A stretch of 64,000 bases of DNA, from assembly GCA_905250115.1 (NCBI GenBank), contig CAJNOI010000015.1:251283-315282 (forward strand), in the 5' to 3' direction. Under the pieces are notes generated by a model, which ran no database searches, was not told where the DNA came from, and saw nothing but the letters and a program-made list of their open reading frames with translations. The position numbers and the translations under genes were made by a program. Source of the DNA: Adineta steineri (taxonomy: Eukaryota > Rotifera > Eurotatoria > Adinetida > Adinetidae). Of this stretch, positions 23,264 to 35,266 are shown piece by piece (the first letter of the stretch is position 1; each line of letters starts with the position of its first letter).

Positions 23264-23926
23264 TTATATTTGTTGTTGCGATTTGCTACTTCGATATTCG
23301 TTGTTATTTTCATCACCTCCACTAAATGATGGTGAGTTATTATTAAATTGACTACCACCACGTCGTTGATTATTACCACCGCCACGATATGAGGTTCGAT
23401 TTCCACCACGACCACCGCCTCTTCCCTGATAATTACTATTACGATTACCACCTTGTGATGTATTATTAAAATTGCCACCAGTATTATTATTTAATGGATA
23501 ATTTCGTTGACTTTTTGGTTCAATATTTAAACGAACTGTCTCGTTATACATAACAAATTCTTTTTTAACAAGATCTGTTGCAACCTCTGAGTTATCAAAA
23601 ACAACAAAACCAAAATTCTATAACAAAAAAAAAGTCAATTATTTGTTTGAATTTAATAAATCAGACAAACCTTCTTATTATCATGAATTGGTGTATGAAT
23701 TTTTGCATCAATAACAGTACCGAATTTTGAAAAACATTCAGTTAATGTTTCTTCAGTGAAATCCAATGGTAATGAACCAACAAATACTTGTTGTTCATTT
23801 GGTGCTGTTGCAACATTTGTACCTGAACGAGGAGCAGGGCTATGATCTTGTTGAGCATTATTATCATTCCAAAAATTACCACGATTATTTTGTTGATAAT
23901 AATTACCGTTACCTCGTTGTTGCTGC

Positions 23927-23957
<31 letters not shown>

Positions 23958-25514
23958 GCTGTGGAAATTGTCGTGGACCAGATTGAGTATTATTTGTTGG
24001 TCGATTAGCTGTTGTTGCTGGTGCTTTTAATGGTGGACGAACAGCATTTAGTTGTTGAGAATTTGATAATGGAACACCAGTTGAAGTTGAGCCAGCACGT
24101 GGAACAGATGTTGAAGTTGAATTAACATTCGATGTTGAACCAGTGGATGAATGTAATTTAGCAATACCAGCATATGATTCTAATTTAAACAAAGAATAAA
24201 ATATTTTGTCTTTTAATATCTATAATACATACTTCCTTCTGGTCTTTGTCCTTCTGTTGTTGATGTTGGTTGTTGTTGTTGAGTTGGTGCAGTTTGTTTA
24301 ACCTGTTGTTGATTTGATGCAATATTACTATTTGATGTTTGTTGATTTTCTTGAGGAGCTTGATGATTCAATGTTCGTGGACTAGGTTGTGAATGTGATT
24401 GAGCTGTTTCTTGTTGTTGTTGTGGTTGAAGATGTGCATGTCCACCATAGTTTGTGGATTCACCAACATTAGCATTTGAATAACCATTTCTGAAATAGAA
24501 AATAGATCATTTTGTTTTATACATATATGTATATATATATATATGTTTGAATGTTAAAAGCATACAAATTAGTCGAAGCAATATGTTGATGTTCTTGTTG
24601 GCGAACAGCCTGATTTGGAATAATCTGCTGTTGGTTACCTGCAAGTGATGAACTAGTATTACGAGGTGGTAATGGCTGTTGTTGTTGTTGTTCATCCATT
24701 GGTGGTCGAGCATTAGCTGTCACAAGCAATGGTTGTTGTGAAGTTGCTGCTATTGCTGCTGATGAATCAGCATTTGAAACCTTGTCCTAGAAAAACGATA
24801 TTATTAATTTTTATTTTCATATTTTTTTGTTTATTTACTGCATTTGATATGGTGTCACCATAGATATGTGAACCTGATCGATCATCCTCATCAACTTCAT
24901 CAGATCCTTCATCAAATACTTCATCTTGATAACGAAAAATATCATTTTGTACGTAGTATTTTTTTGGTTGTCGTGGAGCTAAGACAAATGTCTGCATGAA
25001 ACGACGCATTGGATCACCATTATTTGATAATTCACCGGTAACCTAATAATATCAATTTTATATTTAACATTTGTGTTAAGAAAATAACTTTAATCATTCA
25101 AATTTACCTGAACGACAACTCCATCACCAATAGTTGGATGTGAATCGACCTGACGAATTTTAGCATGACAATCTCGTAAATTAAGATCATTGATACGTTG
25201 AGAAATATTGTCCGGTCCAACTGCTGGTTGTTCAACACAACCTGGTCGATCAACACCACCATGTATATATGTACTATCCGTAGAATAAAATCTATAAATT
25301 AAGAAACAAAGAAAAAGTAGATATATTTATTTGTAAAGAAATCATATTAATTAAAATTACCGATGAAGCATATGAGGTGCTTGATGTAATAGTGTATAAT
25401 ACTGATGGACGAATGCACGACCCACCTAATTAAATAGGAATTTATCAATATATATTTGAAACAAAATGGGAAAAAATATCTTACATCAAATGGGGTGGGA
25501 CTTGTTTGCACCAT
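23264..25514 (-). CDS. G3BP: G3BP / Rasputin stress-granule protein
   Basis: G3BP nucleates stress granules and binds RNA. Exons run 25514-25485, 25425-25361, 25291-25108, 25042-24839, 24786-24566, 24489 to about 24230, 24179-23671 and 23617-23264. The first four encode an NTF2-like dimerisation domain ([20 protein letters not shown], then [15 protein letters not shown]). An acidic DEVDEDD patch follows, then long Gln/Asn/Ser-rich disordered sequence with a poly-Gln run. The C-terminal RRM has [10 protein letters not shown] (RNP2) and NFGFVVF (RNP1) across a splice, and the tail is RGG-rich ([12 protein letters not shown]). Domain order matches animal G3BP exactly. The Gln runs on the minus strand create Leu/Val frames on the plus strand that are not genes. 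Confidence 0.93.
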
Positions 25515-26778
25515 ATTTTTAGTTTGTTTAAGAGACAGGATGGGATGAGATCTAAAATTAAAGAGAAATAATCGAGACAGTTCAATTATCAATAATAGTA
25601 AGATTATAGATGAGTGAGAGAAAGAGCAAAAACGGACGGACGATGGGTCAATGTATAGATACAGCTGCTAACGAAATAGACAGAAGTTAGCAGTAAAATG
25701 AGAGGTTGACAATACAGAGGCCATGGTAGTACTCACAAAATACTTATGCGGTATAATTTATATTAGATGTCGCTATATACAAGTATTATTATACTTATGA
25801 ATTAAATTAGCTACAACTTTTGACAATTTAATCATTAATAAAATATTGATTTGTATTCTACATAAATCAAGTATTGTATATTGAGACAGATACTTTTATA
25901 AATAAAAAAAGTATAATACTGATCAATCTACACCGTTATAAACGATATCGTTTCACATAAAATAATTCAATTTCTGAGATTGATATTATTATAATTTAAA
26001 CAACTCTGACAAATATTCTAGTCATTATTAAAACTTGCAACGTATTTGTTTACTATTCACAGATAGCTATAATCATAATCAGAATTTGAGTAGGTGATCA
26101 AATCTTAATAAAATCTTAAACTTACTAATTATTGTTATTATATCAGAATAAATCTAACATATCTACAGTTAAAGAAGCGTACTAACTCTACGAAACTATG
26201 ATGTACTATATATATTTACACATCAGTGCTTCAACTACTATTATCAAATCTATCACATTAACAGATGATTTACAATAGAGTACTAATACGTTGTTATATT
26301 TATTCGTTATAAAATGAGAATGAACTATTCTTGTTGTTGTTAATCACTCACATAATTCTGAATATCTATTGATTTCTCAAGAGTATAGTTTACATCCTAG
26401 TCCATTGGAAAAAGAATACCCGTTGATGAGAAATTTTCTTCCTGAAGTGGGAATCGAGTAAAATCAATATGTAAATACAACTTAAATAATATGTAATAAA
26501 GTCGATGGTGAATAAATATTTCATAAGGGGATGGGAAACGTTAAGAAGAAAACTAGTGCTAATGAACCGTATAATCTTTACTATATGTGAGAAAAATAAC
26601 TGGCCTTTAGTAATTGATATATTCTTTCAAAATAAATTTCATTAATAAAAACTGTAGATTTTTCTGTTAATTATTATCATCTAGAATTGTTCATCAACGT
26701 TGAGAATAAAGAGAAATATATATTACAAAATTAAATAGGCACAAAATACATAACAATAAACATTTAAAAAAAACTGTA
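25515..26778. other. Gene-free AT-rich stretch
   Basis: About 1.25 kb upstream of G3BP and downstream of the Fpg gene. No coding region, RNA gene or repeat family is evident. Confidence 0.5.
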
Positions 26779-28249
26779 TTATACACAATAGTTAATATTC
26801 TTTTGTTTGCACGTTCGTTGTGGTCGATTCGATACACTAGTTGGAGAAGCAGATGATTTTTTCTTGAGTGGTGGTGATAGTGGTATGTCCTCTTCTTCTG
26901 AATCTGTAAGAAAAAAAGAATATTCTTTAATTTAAAGAAATAGAAAAAAGAGATTCTTACCAGTTTCAATCATTTTTTGTTTACTTCGTTTTTTTGTCGA
27001 TACTTTAGCACTGACAGAAACAATTGACTTTTCTAAATTTATTTAAATAGATTAAGAAAAACATTGACTATAATTCATTATTTACCATTCTCTTGATCAT
27101 CATTCGATTCGTGTTCATCTGCAGTAGATTTATTCATTTTCTTTTTAATTATTCGTTTTGCATCACGCGCAGCAAGTCTTACATTAACTTTTTGTTGTTC
27201 ATCATCTGATAACATTTGTCTTAATGGTACATAAGCTGATGTTCGTCCACCAACAGTATCAAATTGAATTTTTGATTTATTAAAATCTTGTGTTTCTCGT
27301 TTATTTGTCCATCGAAAATGGAAAAGCCATTCAGGCGGAAATTTATGACTTCCACCAGCATCAACAGCTGTTCTTATCACATAATCAATATTTTTATGTA
27401 ATAATTTTAATTGTTCATCATTTAATGTATTTAATCGTTTACGTGGATGAAAATGTGATTGATAAAGTATTTCATCAGCAATCCAATTACCAATACCAGC
27501 ACAAAATGTTTGATCAAGTAAAAGTGCTTTAAGTTCAATAGATGATGGTCGATACGAACCAATTAAATCTTTAAAATCACTAAATTTAGGCATTTCAAGA
27601 TAAGGATCAAATCCTAATTTCGATAATGGAAGACATGTACGAGGTGAATTCGATTCAACAAGATGAAAACGTCCAAATTTACGAAGATCTGTGTAACATA
27701 CATCATGACCTGTTGATGTTAAAAAACGAATACGTGTAAAACGAGGTGGCCATACTAAATCAGCATCTAATTCGTTATCTATATCAAATCATTAACAACA
27801 ATTTTTTTTTTCAATATATAAATTATTACCATAAACAAAAGATTCACATTGTCCATCGATTTCATTTTTAGCTTTCATTTTAACATGTTGAAGTTCTTTT
27901 AAATACGTGACATCTGGTGCTGATTTTATTCGAAAACCTCCTGACATACCAAAATGAAATATTGGTGTTAAAGATTGTTTATCAGCCATTTCAAACCATA
28001 AATATTTTCCATGTCGTTTAATATCAAGTATTTTTCGATTAATTATTCCATCAGCAAATGCATTCGGTGTACAATTCATAAAACGTTTCGATAAACCATC
28101 AGCATCTGGATACGAAACTTTAGTAATATGTGTTCGAATTAAAAATCGAGCAAGTAATTTACGAGCATATTCCACTTCTTTGAAAGAAAGTAATGTTATA
28201 TAAAAAAATCTATTTAACATCTTTTTTTCTCACCAGGAAGTTCAGGCAT
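26779..28249 (-). CDS. Fpg/MutM-type DNA glycosylase lacking the zinc finger
   Basis: Fpg-type enzymes excise oxidised purines such as 8-oxoguanine and nick the abasic site. Five exons (28249-28234, 28177-27830, 27778-27086, 27032-26961, 26903-26779) give 417 residues. The mature N-terminus is PELPEVEYAR, with the Schiff-base Pro and catalytic Glu. The beta-hairpin Lys lies in KRHGKYLWFEM, and the H2TH helix region reads LLLDQTFCAGIGNWIADEIL. The usual C-terminal zinc finger is absent. In its place is VGGRTSAYVPLRQ, as in plant and fungal Fpg/MMH1 rather than animal NEIL proteins. A Lys/Arg/Ser-rich tail with PPLKKKSS could be a nuclear localisation signal. The MPELPE codons are split by the first intron. 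The gene starts 142 bp after the PRELI stop codon with an acceptor-like TTGTAG 7 bases before the ATG. Confidence 0.9.
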
Positions 28250-28255
28250 TTTTAT

Positions 28256-28257
28256 CT
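28256..28257 (-). promoter_or_regulatory. Candidate trans-splice acceptor before Fpg
   Basis: The AG of TATTTCTACTTGTAG lies 6 bases before the Fpg ATG and 135 bp after the PRELI gene on the same strand. The pyrimidine content and position would suit spliced-leader addition. An ordinary leader intron is the alternative. Confidence 0.35.
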
Positions 28258-28391
28258 ACAAGTAGAAATAAACAGAAATCTTTATTTAATGTACAAAAAT
28301 GAGACAAAGTATAATAATAATAATAAGCTGAATTACATATCTTATATATAAAAAATAATACGAAAAAAAACGTATCATAATTAGATCACAA

Positions 28392-29143
28392 TTAAATTGC
28401 ATCATTGCTAGATGGTTTTAAGAAATTTTTTGCTTTATCACTAAGTTTAGTTGAAAGCTTTCGAGTATCTGGAGTTGTTATACCAACAATAGGTGGTAAT
28501 GGTAATTGTGGAAGAAATAATTTATGAAGTATAAATTCAAGGCCAAGACTTGCTACTTCTTGATTTTTTTTATAACGTTGTATAGCAAATGTTTCTAATG
28601 TTGTTTTAAAACCAAATAATTCTGATGTTGCAACAACTGTTTTTTCACATACTGTTCTTGATTCATCAGTTTTATCTGGACGATAAATACATGTTTCTTC
28701 AACAGTCTTTGAAAATAATTCATTTATTAAAGAACGTTAATTTATAAGAATACTTTACCATTAAAGTTTTTAAATTAATATTTTTTGTTATTGTTTTAAA
28801 TGTTTTTTGTTTAAGATCACATATGGATTCTTCAATAATAAAGGCAATAGTTGATGAAGAACCGCGCGAAAATATACGTTCACCCCAACGTGGAATTTTG
28901 TTTGTTTTAGTTAATAAACGTTTTGAGATAAGAATTTGATCGTCAGTTATAGTTCGATAATATGCATCTTCAGATAAAACATGACCTCTAATAGTAGAAA
29001 TAAAATACTAAAAACTATGCTTTGTAAACATCAAATAATAAATAGATATACGTGTATGGATTAGGAAATTTTTGCCAAAAACCAGTAACAACTTGAGACC
29101 AAGGAAATGTATACAACCATTGACCTATGTATGTTTTAACCAT
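28392..29143 (-). CDS. PRELI domain protein (PRELID1/SLMO-type)
   Basis: PRELI proteins carry phosphatidic acid or phosphatidylserine across the mitochondrial intermembrane space with a TRIAP1/Mdm35 partner. Three exons (29143-29052, 28987-28759, 28706-28392) give 211 residues. Seen are the start MVKTYIGQWLYTFPWSQVVT, the family motif NPYTGHVLSEDAYYR across the first splice, RWGERIFS, and later SELFGFKTTLETFAIQRYKK. The domain covers almost the whole protein, and a short C-terminal helix with AKNFL follows. The sequence fits PRELID1 somewhat better than PRELID3, but I would not fix the paralogue. It lies just upstream of the Fpg gene on the same strand. Confidence 0.9.
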
Positions 29144-29629
29144 TTTTGTATATTTGAAAGAATATTAAGAATCGTAATAGACGAATATGTGAATGAACGA
29201 ATGGTTATTGTATACTAACGAATAGTAATATATGGACGACAGATGGTGATGTTAAATAGGAAGAATAGGTAATATCTACTTGTTAATCCTCTTACCTTAT
29301 GTAAACTAAAGAGAAGTAAATTTATATACTACTAGCAAGTTCATAGTATGATAATTTGATAATTGCCATTCTCTTGGGAATATATTTGAGAGGCTCTTTC
29401 ATATGTGTCAATATAGAAATTACTTGATATATTAAGAATGAAACAAAACACTTTTTTTTCTTATTGAAGTGTTAACCGATTAAAGATATTTTTATAGTGA
29501 AGTAAAAATGGCACAATAATATAGGGTAATATGTATTTATAATGAAAACATCTATCATATTTATACATCGAGATATTCTTTAAAACTAAATGAGATCTTT
29601 TTTTTTTGTTTTGCTTGAACTATTTTCCA
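29144..29629. other. Intergenic region
   Basis: About 490 bases between two minus-strand genes. No coding signal was seen. It should include the PRELI promoter. Confidence 0.5.
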
Positions 29630-32494
29630 GCTATTGATGATGATGCATCCAAATATATATCAGATTTAATTATACTTTTTAATCGTACTGAACTCTTCAT
29701 ATTATTTCTATTGGTAAAAACCAAATCTTTTTCTAATGTTTTGGAAATTATATACATTGTTGGTGTTCGATAAATGTAACTATTGATAAGTATCGGTTCT
29801 GATCTGACACGGTTATGTCTTGGAAATAATAATCCTAAGCCACTGAAAAAAGTACAATGTATAATTATCAGTTTTTTTTATAAACTTACTAAGGTGGTGA
29901 ACAACATAAACATAAACAACAAACAAGAACCAATAATATAGCAAGAGCCACAATTAGAGGTAACAATAATATCCATTCGTTTAATGGCAAAGCTTTAATA
30001 AGATTTATGATGAAAATTACATTGTTTTATATGTATTGAACTTACGCGTAGTTGTATAAATGGTAGTATTCATTTTTGAACTAGTATCTGTTGTACTTTT
30101 TCTTGCACTGAAAAGTGTTGTAGTATTATCAACAGATGATGTAAAATGATCAGATATTTCTTGAGTACTTGTAGATGATATTCTAATAAAATATATTGTA
30201 AGAATTATTTTCTTTTCTAAAAAAATACTTCGACTACTGCTAGCAAAAGCCTTATCATAAATTCCAATTATATTCATTTATGTGTTCTAATCTCACATTA
30301 TACTTTCTACAAAAGTTGTACTATAAATAATATTTTGAAAATTAAAAGCAGGATACTTACTGGATGTCTGTTGATGGTAACATCATATTTAATGTAGGTG
30401 TACTGCTGGTTAAAACTAAATTGTTGTTTACTGTAGTAATACTTGTACTTTGAACGTTGACATATATGTTTTCAGTAGTCATTAGTGTTGTGTCAGTAGT
30501 GGTCATTGTGCTTTCAGTTATGATTATGGTATTATGCGCAGGTACCATTGTAATCTGATTGATACTGGACGTACTTTCCGTAGTAACTATTGTAAATGGA
30601 ATGATACTAGGTGTACTTTCGGTAACAAACATCGTAGTTTGTGTAGTATCTGTTGTAATTTTATCAATATCAATCATACTTTCAGTATTAGCTGCTGTAA
30701 ATGGAATAGAGTTAAATGTAGTTTCGGTAATAAGTATTGTAGTATAAGTAATAGCATAGTTATTTTGTCTATTATTTGTTGTAGTATTAATAGTAACTGC
30801 TGCGCTTGTAGTAGTCGTATTTTCAGAGACCGGCGTTATTGTACTACCAGTTGTTGTTGTTATATCAGTGGTAGTGAGTATTGTCGTCGATGTGGAATAT
30901 TCTCTAATACGAAAATATCTTAGTTTGTTATTTATCTCGAAAGTATTTATGAAGTTTATCCAATCAAAGATCTAATGTATTTTAAACGTATTTGTTTTTC
31001 ATACTGTTTCCTCTAGTTTTAGCGTTACGAAATAGCAATCAAAACAAATTGAGTGAGTATACTTACGTCATTTCTGATAGTTCTCCAGGATATACTGCAG
31101 TACTGTTCATATTAACTATAAAAGCAGTGCAATATTGATTTGATTGAACATTTTGGCTACATCAAAATCAAGAATGAATAATATCTTTATTATCATATAC
31201 ACAATCCCATATGCTTACCTATCAATTGCAACAGCACAAAGAATTTGTGAACCAACTTGACTTTCTGTCGGTGTCCAAGTCAAAGTAACGGAATACAACA
31301 GACTTGAGATTTGAGTAATATTACTTTTAATGACAATAGGAAATGATAAAGTAGCAATATCTTTAATTGTAACACTATAGAGTGTGCAATAATTTATAGC
31401 ATAAAGTGTCATTGAATGTAATTGACCAACTTGTACACTTTCATATATTCCTGTTTGATTAGAAGAACCATCAAGAATAGGAGCAACAAGACATTTCGGT
31501 GAGGCATAGACATTAATAAGAAATTGAACAGGTACAGAACTTAATGGAGTAGTTGAATTTAAATCAGCGAAGTCTTCAATCTGAATTCAAAAAAAAATAA
31601 TTAACTAAAATCTTCGATTGGTTTATTCATAATTTTTGCATGTCATCTCCTATATACCTGAATAGCAACAGCATACCAATCGTCAGCTTTGATACCAGTA
31701 ATAAACAATGTGCAATTTGAAGATACGATAACTGTATCATTTGGAAGAGAATTTGATGGACATGCATCAGCACATTCATCAACTGTAGTCGCAAAACGAC
31801 ATCGTACTACATCATTATCACTATCAATAGTTGGTATGATCAATGATGTTCGAACTCCGACAGGAATATAAATAGGTGATATCATATTTGTAACAGGTGG
31901 TGTATTTAATTTCCCCGTATCGAACCGTATACTTAGATTTATAGTACATGAAACACTCCAAACTTTATCAGATATATCTCGTTTTGGAAGACTTAGTGGT
32001 CGCCAAGCTGTTCTAAAAGTATATAAAACAGATACATACACAATTAAATTAAAAATACTAGCAACATACGATCTAAAAGCAACTATAAAATAAGCTCCAA
32101 GTGTTAGATTAACTATATCAGTCCGTGCTGTAACACTGATAGCCATCGCAGAAGAATAATCTGTACAATATGTTCTTATTAATACTGGTTTATAACCACC
32201 TGCTGTTGTACAATTGGCTACACAATTAAGTGTATAATTATATTCACTAAAATCAGTCATATTGGGTGTGCTTTGTGATAATATATAAGAATTATCACAA
32301 TAAATTAATGGCCATTTATATAAATATATTTGTGTAATCATGATTGATACATTTGATTCATAAGTATTTACTATTTTATATGTAATTGTTCCACCTTGAA
32401 AATGATTCGTATTTACCATAGTTATATAAGAAAGAAGGATTAGAATTTTGAATATAACTATCATAATCATTATTTTCCAATAGACGTTGCTCAA
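29630..32494 (-). CDS. Mucin-like single-pass membrane protein, family unassigned
   Basis: I do not know the family. The N-terminus is a signal peptide (MIVIFKILILLSYIT). The ectodomain begins NHFQGGTITYKIVNTYESNV and contains CVANCTTAGGYKPV and TAWRPLSLPKRDISDKVWSV. It continues with a segment rich in paired Cys (VRCRFATTVDECADACPSN) and further beta-rich modules. A Ser/Thr-rich stalk (about 30900-30060) has repeats such as VTTESTSS and TESTMTTTDTT and should be heavily O-glycosylated. A transmembrane helix at about 29980-29890 (LLLPLIVALAILLVLVCCLCLCC) is followed by a cytoplasmic tail of about 70 residues ending SSIAGK. The architecture is that of a surface adhesion or sensing receptor. 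One intron (32069-32013) is 57 bases, a multiple of three and free of stops, so retention would keep the frame. It lies 195 bp after the CFAP97 gene. Confidence 0.7.
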
Positions 32495-32688
32495 TCAAAA
32501 ATGAATCAATTAGCGTTATATATTTTCTTGTTCTTGATTATTAAATAGTACATTTTTTTACAGTTGAAGTAAACGACGTTTGAAATGATATCTTTCTAAT
32601 ACGAATGATTTTTCGAGAGTAGAAACGATAATTTTTATGAATTATAAGGTTAAAAATGACTGATTGATTGCAATGGATTTTAGTTTAC

Positions 32689-33766
32689 TTATATAATTAT
32701 ATTTTCCGGTGTTTTCTTCGATCGTCTTGTGTTAGACCAAGGCTCAAGTAACTGACGACATGACACAGAATGAAAGGGTTTTTGTTGTTGATACGAACGT
32801 GATTTTGATCTTTGATTATTTTGTGTATATAATGATTTAACAGAAGTTGATATAGATGGAAATGATTGATTATCTACAAATATATAAAAATAAGATTAAT
32901 ATTAATAATTTCTATTTTACAAATATAAATTGCATCATTTAATGTTTGTTGTATAAAATTTTCTACATATGTAGATTTCATAGGTGTTTTTATTTGTTTA
33001 TTAGATTTTGTTTTATTTGCTGAAGCTTTTTGTTTAATTAATTTATACGAACGTGGTAATGCTTGACATGAAGTTTGTAAAGATGTATTTGGTTTTAAAT
33101 TATAAAATTGACTGAAATTATAATAAGCATATTCAGGTAAATTATCATAATTAAATAGATTTTTATGAACAGGATTCGTTAAAATATATTTGGGATATTG
33201 GGACATCGTCTTTAGTAATTTTAAATGTTTTTCAAAATCTTTATATGCTGTTGAACGATCATGTATTGGTTGATATTTTTTTCGATGATATCTTAATAAT
33301 TAATGAAGATATTTATATGTATATAAAACAAAACAGATTTTATTTACATCATTGAATGTATGAATCGTTTATTTTCATTTTCAATTTTATCTTTGCATTG
33401 TTTTTGTCGTAAACGAAAATGAGAAATATTTAATTGTTTTCGATAATTTTCATTATGACAATCCACACCACCCTGTTGTTTACCATTATTTGTCCAAATT
33501 TCAAGTATTTTTTTACATAATTGTAAATTATGTTGATATACATGAAATAATCGTTGATTATGATCATAATATCTACGTCGAGGAATATTCTTCGCTGGAA
33601 TAAAATGTTTCTTATTGGTAAAAGATAAAGATGAATGCATATTTGCAATACGTGTACGAAGAAAATGATTATAATCAATTTCATGTCGAATTAGATCACA
33701 ATAAGTTTTCGGAAGTTCTCGATTAGAATGTATAGAAGGAGCATGATAAGATGTTAAATTAGGCAT
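32689..33766 (-). CDS. CFAP97 (Hemingway/KIAA1430) domain protein
   Basis: CFAP97-domain proteins are linked to motile cilia and sperm flagella. The first exon (33766 to about 33347) encodes MPNLTSYHAPSIHSN, then YQHNLQLCKKI and GGVDCHNENYRKQLNISHFR. These match the family pattern of an N-x-x-L-x-x-K-I helix followed by VDCxNE and a Lys/Arg-rich helix. Two more exons follow. One has YHRKKYQPIHDRSTAYKDFE and KTMSQYPKYIL. The last begins about 32873 with SFPSISTSVKSLY and ends at TAA 32691-32689. The protein is basic, of about 280 residues, with a disordered tail. A ciliary function fits a ciliated animal but is inferred from the family. Confidence 0.75.
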
Positions 33767-34896
33767 ATCAAATATGATTTGAAAAAAAACAGAGAAATGA
33801 ACAAGAAAAAGCGCTTGGAAATATAGATATTTATTAATCTATGAAATTTGTTAAATATGGCTTAATCGATATAAAGTAAAATAGATGATGAATTAAAAGA
33901 CTCATCTCTTATCATATGATTTTATACTTTTAGTATTTCGATATTTGTTAATATTTAAGTCCAATGTGACTAATTTCAGCTTGCAATTTTAGTGATATTT
34001 AACAATTGCTTACAAAGCATTTCTTTATTAAAAATCATTCATTAGAATCATATATGCACTTTTTCTCATTACGGTCTGAAGGAATTTTAGTACTTTTTGT
34101 TTTTCTCTAAAAATATGCAGTTAGAATCATTAGTGCGTAATATATTTCACTGATCAAAAATATTTTGCATGTCATATTGTTTATTTATCTGCTTTGCATG
34201 AGTGAGAAACACAAAATATCATAGCTTTTCAACGTACAAATAATAAAACAGAGTCGTAAATCCAATATGCTACTCTATATACAATTTCAAGGTTTTTTAT
34301 TAATTAAAATGAGTGCTATTTTTAATATATGTTTATCGGATTGCTCGTCCCGAATTGATATATTTCAGACTAGCTGAGTATATTTTAATTGGTAATAAAA
34401 ATACAAAAGTTGGTTGTTTTTCATAACTACATACTATTCATCCCAATTATCATAGAAAATGATTTTCATTTATATTTACATATATATTGTATAATGCTGT
34501 ATCTATGAAATACTTTAATAATAAAATTGAATACAAATAGCAAGCGAAAAGAAATTAATTTGACAACATTTTTTTCTATTTTAAAAATGGGTACAATTGC
34601 AAAAAATTTGCATTGTCAGAATAACCACGTGAATACATAGAAATGAATCGATGAATAAAAGCTGTCAACAAGAATTACATATATTTTCCTCCTTTTTTCT
34701 GCTTGGTAAGAACAACATGACAAAGCCTTTTTATTTTTGTTGCGTTCCTATCGTACTTTACCAGGCATCTTATTAAACGTCCATCAATGACATTGCACTT
34801 TGTCGCTCATATATAAATATAAGACATTTCTTGTATAGCTCATTACATTTTACAGCTTGCTTACACAACTGCTAGTTACATTCATATATCAAAAAA
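33767..34896. other. Divergent intergenic region
   Basis: About 1.1 kb of AT-rich sequence between the CFAP97 gene and the glutathione transferase gene. No gene was seen. A pyrimidine-rich stretch at 34690-34705 lies in the upstream region of the transferase. Confidence 0.5.
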
Positions 34897-35150
34897 ATGG
34901 TGATTAAAGTTTATGGTTTGGCTATGTCAACATGCACACAAAAAGTATTAACCACACTTATTGAAAAAGGACTTAAATACGAAATAGTAAATATAGATTT
35001 TGCTGCAGGTGAACATAAAGTAAGATTTAATACGAACAATGATTATTTCTTATATTATGTTTTATATTTAGTCACCAAAATATTTAGAAGAGAAACAACC
35101 ATTTGGTGTTATTCCAGTCCTTGTTGATGAAGATGGATTTAAAATCTATG
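34897..35150 (+). CDS. Glutathione S-transferase, N-terminal part only (cut by gap)
   Basis: This is the thioredoxin-like N-terminal domain of a cytosolic glutathione transferase. Exon 1 (34897-35019) encodes MVIKVYGLAMSTCTQKVLTT with the catalytic Ser/Cys region of phi-like fungal, plant and bacterial GSTs. Exon 2 (35072-35150) encodes SPKYLEEKQPFGVIPVLVDE, the cis-Pro loop that binds glutathione. The next exon should bring the ESRAI motif, but a 100-N gap begins at 35167. Everything after the gap belongs to another gene (CDPF1). The true gene is therefore incomplete here. The phi-like character is unusual for an animal and could reflect transfer. Confidence 0.8.
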
Positions 35151-35166
35151 GTTAGTTAAAATCATT

Positions 35167-35266
35167 NNNNNNNNNNNNNNNNNNNNNNNNNNNNNNNNNN
35201 NNNNNNNNNNNNNNNNNNNNNNNNNNNNNNNNNNNNNNNNNNNNNNNNNNNNNNNNNNNNNNNNNN
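35167..35266. other. Assembly gap, 100 N
   Basis: Exactly 100 unknown bases joining the 5' part of a glutathione transferase to the 3' part of CDPF1. The true length and even the order are uncertain. Confidence 0.99.

Noticed and set aside
23251..24030. Poly-Val and poly-Leu frames on both strands near G3BP
   Set aside because: They are other-frame readings of the G3BP CAA and RGG repeats.
30534..30923. Cys/Ser-rich plus-strand frame
   Set aside because: It is the antisense of the Thr/Ser stalk of the mucin-like protein.
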